A stretch of DNA of 12,979 nt. Origin: an uncultured Eubacteriales bacterium (lineage in GTDB: Bacteria; Bacillota; Clostridia; Christensenellales; Pumilibacteraceae). Shown one piece after another: positions 6,613 through 12,979 of the stretch. The notes under the pieces are model-generated. The model had not been told where the DNA came from, made no database searches, and saw only the letters and a list, made by a program, of their open reading frames with translations. Each line of letters begins with the position of its first letter. Positions within the stretch are counted from its first letter, which is position 1. The stretch covers positions 1 through 12,979 of the forward strand of contig USBU01000015.1 of NCBI GenBank assembly GCA_900553005.1, in the 5' to 3' direction. A program made the position numbers and the translations under genes.

Positions 6613-9213
6613 ATGGACGCAAACAAACTTACTCAAAAAGCGACGGAAGCAATACAAACCGCTCAAAATATAGCGCTGGAAAACAACAACGTACAAATAA
6701 TGCCCGAGCACCTTTTGTACTCGCTTATAGATCAGGAAAACGGACTTATAGGTCAGCTGCTTAAAAAAATGGGAAAATCGCCCGACGCGGTTTTAAGCGG
6801 CATCGACACGCTTATCCGTAAAATACCGGCGGTAAGCGGCTCCGGACGCGAACCGGGAAAGGTTTATATATCGCCGCTTACCGACAAAATTCTGTCCGCC
6901 GCAGAAAAACTGGCCGCCGGCATGAGGGACGAATACGTATCCGTAGAGCATCTTATGCTGAGTCTTTTCGACTATGCGGACGACGGCATCAAGGGAGTGC
7001 TGCGCGCGCACGGCATCACAAAGGAAGCGTTCTTAGCGGAGCTTAAAAAGGTTAAAACGGACAGAGTGACGTCCGACAATCCCGAAAGCTCTTACGACGC
7101 GCTCAACAAATACGGCTTCGATCTGGTGGAGCGCGCAAAACAGCAAAAGCTGGATCCGGTAATCGGCCGCGACAGCGAAATAAGAAACGTGATCCGCATA
7201 CTGTCGAGAAAAACCAAGAACAACCCCGTGCTGATAGGCGAGCCGGGCGTAGGTAAAACCGCAATAGCCGAAGGGCTTGCCCAGCGAATAGTGCGCGGCG
7301 ACGTGCCCGAGGGACTTAAGGATAAGACTATATTTGCGCTTGATATGGGCGCGCTTATAGCCGGCGCTAAATTCCGCGGAGAATTTGAAGAAAGACTGAA
7401 AGCCGTGCTGGGAGAAGTAAAAAAGAGCGAGGGACGGATTATTCTGTTTATCGACGAGCTGCACACCATAGTCGGAGCGGGCAAATCCGACGGAGCCATG
7501 GACGCAGGCAATCTGCTTAAACCGCTTCTGGCGCGCGGAGAGCTTCATTGCATAGGCGCCACAACGCTGGACGAATACCGCAAGTACATCGAAAAGGACG
7601 CGGCGCTTGAACGCAGATTTCAGCCGGTAACGGTAAACGAGCCTAACGTAGAGGACACCATTTCGATATTGCGCGGCCTTAAAGAGCGCTACGAGGTTTA
7701 TCACGGCGTGACGATACACGACGGCGCGCTGGTTGCCGCCGCAACGCTGTCAAACCGATATATAACCGACCGCTTTCTTCCCGATAAGGCGATAGACCTT
7801 GTGGACGAGGCCTGCGCCATGATACGCACCGAAATCGATTCCATGCCCTCGGAAATGGATGAGACCTCGCGTAAAATCATGCAGCTTGAAATCGAAGAAA
7901 CGGCTCTGAAAAAGGAAAAGGACAGCCTAAGCGCGGAGCGGCTTAAGGAAATCCAGAAAGAACTGAGCGATCTGAGAGAAAAATTCGACGCGATGAAAGC
8001 GCGTTGGGAAAACGAAAAAAAGAGTATTCACGCGGTGTCCGACTTAAAATCCGAAATTGAGCGCGTAAACGCCGAAATAGAAAAGGCGCAGCGAAACGCG
8101 GATTACGAACACGCCGCCAAGCTTAAATACTCCACCCTTCCGGAGCTTAACAAAAAGCTGGAGGAGGCCGCCGCGCAAAGCGAAAACAAGAAAAACTCTC
8201 TGCTGCGCGATACGGTAACCGAGGAAGAAATCGCCAAAGTCGTATCGCGTTGGACGGGCATTCCCCTTGCAAAGCTTATGGAGGGCGAGCGTGAAAAAAT
8301 ATTGCATTTGGGCGAAATTCTGCATAAGCGCGTAATAGGTCAGGACGAAGCGGTACAAAAAGTCAGCGACGCAATAATGCGCTCCCGCGCAGGCATTGCC
8401 GATCCCAACAGGCCCATAGGCTCGTTCATGTTTTTAGGCCCCACCGGCGTAGGCAAGACCGAGCTTGCCAAAGCGCTTGCCGAATGTCTGTTTGACGACG
8501 AACATAACCTTATCCGCATAGATATGTCCGAATATATGGAGAAATTTTCCGTCTCCAGACTTATAGGCGCGCCTCCGGGCTACGTGGGCTACGACGAAGG
8601 CGGCCAGCTGACGGAGGCAGTAAGACGCAAACCCTACTCGGTCGTACTGTTCGACGAAATAGAGAAAGCTCATCCCGACGTTTTCAACATTCTGCTTCAG
8701 GTGCTGGACGACGGCCGCATAACCGATTCTCAGGGCCGCACCGTAGACTTTAAAAATACCATACTGATACTGACCTCCAACCTCGGCTCCAATTTCATTC
8801 TGGACGGAATAGACTCTAAGTCCGGCGAAATTAGCGACGAGGCCAAGGCCCAGGTATCGGCTCTGCTGAAGCAATCCTTCAGACCGGAATTTTTGAACAG
8901 ACTGGATGAGATCATTTACTACAAGCCGCTGACCAAAAATAACATTCGAGGTATTATCGACATTCTTACCGCTTCGCTCGCCCGCCGAGTAGAGGACCGC
9001 CAGCTTAAGCTGATAATAACCGACAAAGCAAAGGATTTTATTATAGACCACGGCTATGATCCGATTTACGGTGCGCGTCCGTTAAAACGCTATCTTCAGT
9101 CCAAGGTCGAAACCTTGCTTGCCAGAAAAATGCTGGAATCCGACCTGTCCGCCGGCAGTCTGCTAAGCGTTGACGTCGAAAACGGCGATCTGACGGTAAA
9201 AGTATCCGCCTGA
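6613..9213 (+). CDS. clpB: ATP-dependent chaperone ClpB
   Basis: The 866-residue protein is a full-length Hsp100 disaggregase that pulls apart aggregated proteins with DnaK in the cytosol. An N-terminal Clp repeat domain (about 1-145) precedes AAA+ domain 1, with Walker A GEPGVGKT at 209-216 and Walker B ILFIDE at 277-282. The long charged coiled-coil middle domain (about 410-530) distinguishes ClpB from ClpA, ClpC and ClpX. AAA+ domain 2 has Walker A GPTGVGKT at 609-616, the pore-loop segment GYVGYDEGG, Walker B VVLFDE at 677-682 and the sensor-2 motif GARPLKR at 820-826. No ClpP-binding loop is evident, consistent with a chaperone rather than a protease partner. AGGAGG lies eight bases before the ATG. 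It is the second gene after an RHH protein and is followed by a strong terminator. Heat-shock control is expected, but no known operator is visible. Confidence 0.99.
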   Translation: MDANKLTQKATEAIQTAQNIALENNNVQIMPEHLLYSLIDQENGLIGQLLKKMGKSPDAVLSGIDTLIRKIPAVSGSGREPGKVYISPLTDKILSAAEKLAAGMRDEYVSVEHLMLSLFDYADDGIKGVLRAHGITKEAFLAELKKVKTDRVTSDNPESSYDALNKYGFDLVERAKQQKLDPVIGRDSEIRNVIRILSRKTKNNPVLIGEPGVGKTAIAEGLAQRIVRGDVPEGLKDKTIFALDMGALIAGAKFRGEFEERLKAVLGEVKKSEGRIILFIDELHTIVGAGKSDGAMDAGNLLKPLLARGELHCIGATTLDEYRKYIEKDAALERRFQPVTVNEPNVEDTISILRGLKERYEVYHGVTIHDGALVAAATLSNRYITDRFLPDKAIDLVDEACAMIRTEIDSMPSEMDETSRKIMQLEIEETALKKEKDSLSAERLKEIQKELSDLREKFDAMKARWENEKKSIHAVSDLKSEIERVNAEIEKAQRNADYEHAAKLKYSTLPELNKKLEEAAAQSENKKNSLLRDTVTEEEIAKVVSRWTGIPLAKLMEGEREKILHLGEILHKRVIGQDEAVQKVSDAIMRSRAGIADPNRPIGSFMFLGPTGVGKTELAKALAECLFDDEHNLIRIDMSEYMEKFSVSRLIGAPPGYVGYDEGGQLTEAVRRKPYSVVLFDEIEKAHPDVFNILLQVLDDGRITDSQGRTVDFKNTILILTSNLGSNFILDGIDSKSGEISDEAKAQVSALLKQSFRPEFLNRLDEIIYYKPLTKNNIRGIIDILTASLARRVEDRQLKLIITDKAKDFIIDHGYDPIYGARPLKRYLQSKVETLLARKMLESDLSAGSLLSVDVENGDLTVKVSA

Positions 9214-9234
9214 AGCCGGACGCTAATTTTATTG

Positions 9235-9278
9235 AAAACAAGACCTTAAGCTTTTGCGCTTAGGTCTTGTTTGTTTTT
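9235..9278 (+). terminator. rho-independent terminator after clpB
   Basis: A long stem (AAACAAGACC... with ...GGTCTTGTTT, one bulged T) has a short TTTTGC loop and is followed by TTTTT. It lies 22 bases after the clpB stop. The A-rich left side could also act weakly on the minus strand for the converging membrane-protein gene. Confidence 0.9.
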
Positions 9279-9309
9279 AAATTTAACATTTTATCAATTA
9301 TCACGCTTT

Positions 9310-10337
9310 TTAAGCCGCGGCCTTTTTTGCCGAACGTATCCTGACAAACGCCGAGTAAACCATATACGCCGCGGCAATCATGTTAAAGTCAACGACGACG
9401 CAGCCGCGGCCGGCCTCGGCGGAAACATGATACGCTAAGCCGAGATAAAAATCTATTTTACCGTAAACATCGGTCAGCCCGTACTGCGCGCGCATAAGGC
9501 ACAGCGCGGCCAGCGCGGCGGCCGGAAACAGCAAAACGGCAGTGTCGGGCGCTCTGCCCGCCCTTTTATCCGAAACAAATTTTACCGCGCCGATTGCCAA
9601 CAGAAGCAATCCTATCCACGTATAAAAATCAGCTCCCTGCAAATACGTATGAAAAGAAAAACTGCCGCTTATCCTGTTCTCTACATTGACGACCGCTTCG
9701 CATACCGAAAACAGCGCGAACGAAGCGGCCGTTACGCACGGCAGAAAAAGTCGGCCCCGCCAGAGCTTTAACGCGCAGTCGACCGCGCCGGCAACCGGCT
9801 GACGTTCATCCGGACCGCCGTTGCCCGTAATTTCCGCCGCAGGCACGGCGGCGCGCTTTACGTCTACCGCGCATACGAGAGTAAACGCGGCGACCGACGC
9901 GATTAAATTTACGTCTATAAACCAATTTACCGTAGAGCTTACAGCCGTCTCTCCCTCGAATCCGGCAACGCGGAGAAAAAGTATAAAATACATATCGACC
10001 TTATTGACGCTGAACGGCGAGCCGTATGGCGCCAATTTGAAAAAGCGCAGCTCGGCCGCGCATACGGCCGCGGCAGCCGCAAGAGCGGCAGGGATCAGAA
10101 AAGAAAGCGCGGTTCCCCTTTTGCTTTTGCGGCGGACGACGACAAACGCCGCCGCGCCTGCAAGCGAAAGCGCGGCAAACAAAATCGCGGCCGCGCAATT
10201 TGCAAAGAAAAACCCCAATATCCGAAATCGTTGCCCGAATAAAAGGAAACGAAAAACGCAGCGCTCTCGCCCGCGGCAAATACAAGCCCCGCCGCCGCAA
10301 CGATAAACGGATACAAATATGTCAGACTTTTTCTCAT
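9310..10337 (-). CDS. multi-pass membrane protein of unknown function, reading frame broken by a 1-base shift
   Basis: Reading from ATG at 10337 gives MRKSLTYLYPFIVAAAGLVF and continues to residue 43, then loses the hydrophobic pattern. The downstream part (about 300 residues, stop at 9310) lies in the next frame, where it can only begin at a poor TTG at 10218 inside the sequence. Joined by one extra base in the GGGGTTTTT tract (10208-10216) the protein would be about 342 residues with roughly seven or eight membrane helices: near the N-terminus, at about 45-67 and 77-95, around 145-160, 198-217, 240-256, 268-283 and 312-332. A polar loop (about 160-190) lies between. No motif or family is recognised. 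The interruption may be an assembly error, a true pseudogene, or a -1 ribosomal frameshift, because the tract contains a canonical slippery heptamer. The ribosome binding site is weak. The gene has its own promoter and a leader of about 146 bases. Confidence 0.75.
10170..10215 (-). other. frameshift site: slippery heptamer G-GGT-TTT with downstream stem
   Basis: In the upstream frame the codons GGT (10214-10212) and TTT (10211-10209), with the preceding G, form the pattern X-XXY-YYZ. A -1 slip there leads exactly into the downstream frame. After 12 bases lies a 7-base-pair stem GCGCGGC/GCCGCGC (10196-10190 with 10176-10170, loop 13). GC-rich coding sequence can form such stems by chance, so an indel in the adjacent G4T5 run is equally possible. 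Confidence 0.4.
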
Positions 10338-10373
10338 TCTTAACTAACCCTTATAACACAAAGTATTATCATT

Positions 10374-10410
10374 GGATATCAGCATATGCGGTTACCTATC
10401 GATCATATCC
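10374..10410 (-). repeat. inverted repeat in the membrane-protein mRNA leader
   Basis: GGATAT and ATATCC arms enclose 25 bases that include the palindromes ATCGAT and GCATATGC. It lies in the long leader between the promoter at 10490-10518 and the ATG at 10337. No known riboswitch consensus was recognised. Confidence 0.3.
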
Positions 10411-10438
10411 TAAACGCACCGGCTCAGAAAAATATTTC

Positions 10439-10450
10439 CGGCAAAATCCG
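10439..10450 (+). repeat. 12-bp direct repeat CGGCAAAATCCG, copy 1
   Basis: This is an exact copy of 10559-10570, with start points 120 bases apart, in the divergent region between the membrane gene and the DeoR gene. DeoR-family repressors often use repeated sites and DNA looping. Confidence 0.6.
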
Positions 10451-10489
10451 TCATCCGTCCCTGAAAATTAAATATATTTACTATTAAAT

Positions 10490-10518
10490 ATAGTACCATA
10501 TCTATTTTCTGTTGTCAA
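10490..10518 (-). promoter_or_regulatory. promoter of the membrane-protein gene
   Basis: On the minus strand TTGACA (10518-10513) and TACTAT (10495-10490) are spaced by 17 bases. The -10 is part of an inverted repeat TACTAT-N5-ATAGTA (10479-10495), a possible operator. Transcription starting near 10483 gives a long untranslated leader. Confidence 0.65.
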
Positions 10519-10558
10519 TATCAAAGCGCGCTTCCCATTTTAAATCGGAACGCGCATA

Positions 10559-10570
10559 CGGCAAAATCCG
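10559..10570 (+). repeat. 12-bp direct repeat CGGCAAAATCCG, copy 2
   Basis: This is the second exact copy of the repeat at 10439-10450 and ends 12 bases before the -35 of the DeoR promoter. An imperfect GCGCGCTTCC...GGAACGCGC inverted repeat (10526-10555) ends just before it. Confidence 0.6.
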
Positions 10571-10582
10571 ATTAAAAAGAGC

Positions 10583-10611
10583 TTGCGGTAAATAAAAATC
10601 CGCGGTATAAT
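10583..10611 (+). promoter_or_regulatory. promoter of the DeoR-GH43 operon
   Basis: TTGCGG (10583-10588) and a perfect TATAAT (10606-10611) are spaced by 17 bases. Because the -10 overlaps an in-frame ATG at 10610, the true DeoR start must be downstream, at 10646. Confidence 0.65.
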
Positions 10612-10645
10612 GATTATAAATCTCAACGCAAGACAAGGAGAATAT

Positions 10646-11383
10646 ATGTCGCTTTCCGACCGCAGAGACGAACTTCTTAATATGCTGTCGCCGTCCGCGC
10701 CCACCGGCGTTAGGACAATAGCCGAAAAGCTGTTTATAAGCGAGCCGACGGTAAGACGCGATTTAAAAGAGCTGGCCGCCGAGGGGCTTGTGATCCGCAC
10801 GCACGGAGGCGTAATGCTTAGCTCTCCTGCCGCGGACAAAAGTCTGCCGCTGTGCAGCCGCGAATTTCTGATGAGCGAACAAAAGGACTCGATATGCCGG
10901 CAAGCCGCCGAAATCGTTAAAAATGGCGACGTGGTTATGCTGGACAACTCGACAACCGCCCTGCATATGGTGCCGTATCTTAAGAATAAAAAAGACATTA
11001 TAGTGATCACCAACGGCATACGGCTGGCGGAAGCGCTATGCCCGGAAAACATCAAATGCCTTATGACGGGCGGACAGGTAAAAACCGAGGCCTACGGCCT
11101 GATAGGCGCCGACGCGGTAAAATTTCTGTCAGGCTACAATGCGGACGTCTGCTTCTTCTCCTGCCGCGGGATAAGTCCCGACGGGCGCCTTACGGATACC
11201 TCGGTAGGCGAGGACGAAATCAGAGCGGCCATGATGGCCAGATCGAAAAAAAGCGTTCTTCTGGCGGACTCAAGCAAATTCGGCTTAACGTTTTGGCACA
11301 ATCTTTGTCATATCGGCGAGCTTGACGAAGTTTTTTCCGACGCGGATATAGATATTTCCGATTACGCAAAAGACAATCGATAA
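10646..11383 (+). CDS. DeoR/GlpR-family transcriptional repressor
   Basis: The 245-residue protein has an N-terminal winged helix-turn-helix: TIAEKLFISEPTVRRDLKEL at about 24-43, followed by the family signature VIRTHGG (49-55). The C-terminal sugar-phosphate-sensing domain (about 75-235) has LDNSTTALHM (99-108), ITNG (121-124), TGG (141-143) and the D167-S172 region. Such proteins repress carbohydrate operons and release DNA when a phosphorylated sugar binds. The start at 10646 is chosen because AAGGAG lies five bases upstream and an earlier in-frame ATG overlaps the promoter -10. The GH43 gene follows after 81 bases on the same strand, with no terminator between, so the regulator probably controls its own operon. 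The exact effector is unknown. Confidence 0.95.
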   Translation: MSLSDRRDELLNMLSPSAPTGVRTIAEKLFISEPTVRRDLKELAAEGLVIRTHGGVMLSSPAADKSLPLCSREFLMSEQKDSICRQAAEIVKNGDVVMLDNSTTALHMVPYLKNKKDIIVITNGIRLAEALCPENIKCLMTGGQVKTEAYGLIGADAVKFLSGYNADVCFFSCRGISPDGRLTDTSVGEDEIRAAMMARSKKSVLLADSSKFGLTFWHNLCHIGELDEVFSDADIDISDYAKDNR

Positions 11384-11464
11384 CGATAAAAACGAAATTT
11401 ATCAAATCGTACCGTAAAGCCAAGCGTAACGCGCTTGCGGAATAAAACAGGAAGGAATAAAATC

Positions 11465-12373
11465 ATGAATAAAATCATCGAAAGCGGAGTATGCCGCCTG
11501 GGCGATCCGTTTATTTTAGCGGAAAACGGAACGTACTACATGTACGCTACTACAGCGCGCACCGAAAAGCACGGCTTGCAGACAGGCTTCGACGTGCATA
11601 TTGCCGAAAAACTGGAGGGGCCGTGGACTAATGCCGGCGGCTGTCTGGAAACGGTTTCCTGGAGCGCGGATCTTTTCTGGGCGCCGGAGGTCTACAAGCG
11701 CGGCGGAAAATATTATATGTTTTTTACAACAAGACATAAGGATACCAAAAAGCTTCAGATTGCGGCGGCAATCGCAGACAATCCGCTGGGACCCTTTACA
11801 GATCTTGGAAGACCGCTTTTTGCAACGGATTACTCGGTAATCGATTCCTCCGTATATTTCGAGGGAAACGACGCCTGGCTGTATTACGTAAAGGACGTCA
11901 GCGACAACGTCATCGACGGCGTGCACGTCAGTCAGATTTACTGCGTCCGGCTTGCGCCCTCGCTGACCGAGGTAACGGGCGAGCACAAGCTGCTGACCAC
12001 CCCGGACACCGAATGGGAAACGTCGCTCGATCCCAAATGGCAATGGAACGAAGGGCCTTTCGTTTTCAAACACGAAAACAAATATTATTTAAGCTATTCG
12101 GTCAACTGCTATAACAATCCGCTTTACTCCGTATGCTACGCCGTATCCGACAATCCGGACGGACCCTTTATAAAAGCCGCGGAAAATCCCATCCTTATGA
12201 AAACCGACGAAATATCCGGGCCGGGGCACAACATGTATTTCACGGATTTCGACGGAAACTTTATGACGGCGTATCATGTGCATACCGATAAGGACCGCCC
12301 CTCCGGCGACCGCAGAGCCTGTTTTTCAAGAGCTTTTATCAAAGACGGAAAGCTTGTTATCGATTATAAATAA
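11465..12373 (+). CDS. glycoside hydrolase family 43 protein (arabinofuranosidase/xylosidase type), cytosolic
   Basis: The 302-residue protein is a single five-bladed beta-propeller of the GH43 type that hydrolyses arabinose- or xylose-containing oligosaccharides by inversion. The three catalytic acids can be placed: base D14 in LGDPF, pKa-modulating D127 in VIDSS, and general acid E196 in NEGPF. WAPEV (72-76) and the GHN histidine H255 in PGHNMYF are also family hallmarks. There is no signal peptide and no extra carbohydrate-binding module, so it acts on imported substrate. The start at 11465 is chosen over an in-frame ATG at 11435, because AGGAAGGA precedes it by eight bases and LGDPF normally lies close to the N-terminus. 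It follows the DeoR gene in one operon. Whether it cuts arabinan, xylan side chains or galactan cannot be decided from sequence alone. Confidence 0.95.
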   Translation: MNKIIESGVCRLGDPFILAENGTYYMYATTARTEKHGLQTGFDVHIAEKLEGPWTNAGGCLETVSWSADLFWAPEVYKRGGKYYMFFTTRHKDTKKLQIAAAIADNPLGPFTDLGRPLFATDYSVIDSSVYFEGNDAWLYYVKDVSDNVIDGVHVSQIYCVRLAPSLTEVTGEHKLLTTPDTEWETSLDPKWQWNEGPFVFKHENKYYLSYSVNCYNNPLYSVCYAVSDNPDGPFIKAAENPILMKTDEISGPGHNMYFTDFDGNFMTAYHVHTDKDRPSGDRRACFSRAFIKDGKLVIDYK

Positions 12374-12395
12374 GGTTTATTAAAATTACGCCTAA

Positions 12396-12434
12396 AATAA
12401 AAACGGGCAACCGGAATAATTCCGCCGTTGCCCG
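12396..12434 (-). terminator. terminator hairpin, mainly for the minus-strand oxidoreductase gene
   Basis: A nested hairpin with outer arms CGGGCAAC/GTTGCCCG (12404-12411 with 12427-12434) and inner CGGAAT/ATTCCG gives, on the minus strand, a tail GTTTTTATTTT. On the plus strand the tail is weak. It lies 31 bases after the GH43 stop. Confidence 0.75.
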
Positions 12435-12495
12435 CTGTAATTATTAAAGACCTTTAATTACGCATAATTCAGCTTTTCAGCGCCGCCGGCGCCGC

Positions 12496-12527
12496 ATAAA
12501 GCCCCGCTCGGCAGCGCGGGGCTTTAT
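12496..12527. terminator. second bidirectional terminator between GH43 and the oxidoreductase
   Basis: A 12-base-pair inverted repeat ATAAAGCCCCGC/GCGGGGCTTTAT (12496-12507 with 12516-12527) has an 8-base loop. It is followed by TTTA on the plus strand and by TTTAT within the stem on the minus strand, so it probably serves both converging genes. Confidence 0.75.
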
Positions 12528-12624
12528 TTAACATACGAGCGGCAATATTCATTAAAAAACTGCCGGTCCGTAAAGTCAAATTATCCAATGTTTTTACGCG
12601 AAACATCGCCGTTATAAATTGTAA

Positions 12625-12930
12625 TTATATCAGCGCGCCCCGTTCAGCCAAAATACCGCGCAGCTGTTCGACCGGAACTTCCGCCGCGGATTTACCGCAC
12701 TTTATACCCAAAGCCGCGGCGACTCCGGCAGCTTCACCTACGCAGGTCGCAATAGGCATTACTCTGAAAGCCGCATGAGCTTCATGCGTCGATGAAAGCG
12801 GACGGCCGGCCGCTATCAGATTTTCCGCGCCGCAAGGAACCATTGCTCGGTACGGAATGGTATAATAATCGTTTTCCTTTACGTACACGATCTTAGTGCC
12901 GGTACCGTCTGGACTGTGCACGTCGATCTC
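12625..12930 (-). CDS. FAD-dependent oxidoreductase, C-terminal fragment (PF12831 type)
   Basis: Only the last 101 residues are present; the gene is cut at 12930 by the contig end. The apparent start codon with MYKRQ lies in the adapter and is an artefact. The fragment contains YYTIPYRAMVP, then ENLIAAGRPLSSTHEAHAAF and RVMPIATCVGEAAGVAAAL. These are hallmarks of the C-terminal part of FAD-dependent oxidoreductases in the FAD_oxidored family, where the GRPLS and GEAAG segments contact FAD. Many relatives in gut Bacillota and Bacteroidota lie in sugar-use clusters, but the substrate is usually unknown. Two terminators follow it on the minus strand. The missing N-terminal part would hold the GxGxxG FAD motif. 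Confidence 0.9.
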   Translation of the reverse strand, partial: EIDVHSPDGTGTKIVYVKENDYYTIPYRAMVPCGAENLIAAGRPLSSTHEAHAAFRVMPIATCVGEAAGVAAALGIKCGKSAAEVPVEQLRGILAERGALI

Positions 12931-12979
12931 CTGTCTCTTATACACATCTCCGAGCCCACGAGACGGAGCTACATCTCGT
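12931..12979. other. Nextera i7 sequencing adapter (not genomic)
   Basis: Positions 12931-12949 are the reverse complement of the Tn5 mosaic end, followed by the i7 adapter, the 8-base index GGAGCTAC (12965-12972) and ATCTCGT of the flow-cell side. Positions 12931-12976 are the exact reverse complement of 1-46. Genomic sequence ends at 12930. Confidence 0.98.

Noticed and set aside
7033..9051. Long minus-strand frames within clpB (such as 7033-7719 and 8434-9051)
   Set aside because: They are antisense shadows of a highly conserved gene; composition is low-complexity and no ribosome binding sites support them.
10610..10645. DeoR start at 10610
   Set aside because: That ATG overlaps the promoter -10; the ATG at 10646 has AAGGAG at good spacing.
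1..12979. CRISPR arrays, insertion sequences, phage or defence genes
   Set aside because: No regularly spaced repeats, transposase, phage or defence-family motifs were found on either strand.

Overview
The window is a metagenome-style contig. Positions 1-46 and 12931-12979 are not genomic. They are the same Illumina Nextera i7 adapter in opposite orientations, including the Tn5 mosaic end and one shared 8-base index, so the genomic insert is 47-12930. Strong AGGAGG-type ribosome binding sites, TTGACA/TATAAT promoters, a CCA-encoding tRNA and a mix of DeoR, GH43 and Zn-dehydrogenase genes suggest an uncultured, probably gut-associated Bacillota (Clostridia-like). This placement is an inference; no marker gene settles it.

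Layout, left to right. (1) 47-1887, minus strand: a two-gene operon, SAM methyltransferase then Zn-dependent alcohol dehydrogenase, the latter cut by the contig end. (2) 2030-2214: a self-contained tRNA-Pro(CGG) unit with promoter and terminator. (3) 2316-3713: a single-gene unit for a cytosolic sialidase-fold (Asp-box) protein, with a palindrome in its leader and several terminator-like hairpins behind it. (4) 3864-5713, minus: an NAD-type Zn-dependent polyol/alcohol dehydrogenase followed by a beta-phosphoglucomutase-like HAD phosphatase. (5) 5832-9278, plus: a ribbon-helix-helix protein directly upstream of clpB. (6) 9310-10518, minus: a multi-pass membrane protein of unknown function whose frame is broken by one base at a GGGGTTTTT tract. 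(7) 10583-12373, plus: a DeoR-family repressor and a cytosolic GH43 glycosidase. (8) 12625-12930, minus: the C-terminal end of an FAD-dependent oxidoreductase (PF12831 type), cut by the contig end.

Together the metabolic genes suggest intracellular breakdown of plant- or host-derived oligosaccharides and oxidation of the released sugars or polyols. Neither glycoside-active protein has a signal peptide and no transporter lies in the window, so import would have to be encoded elsewhere. The most interesting points are the RHH-clpB pair with tandem repeats in its leader, the frameshift that falls exactly on a canonical -1 slippery heptamer, the divergent Asp-box protein, and the exact 12-bp direct repeats spaced 120 bp upstream of the DeoR-GH43 operon.
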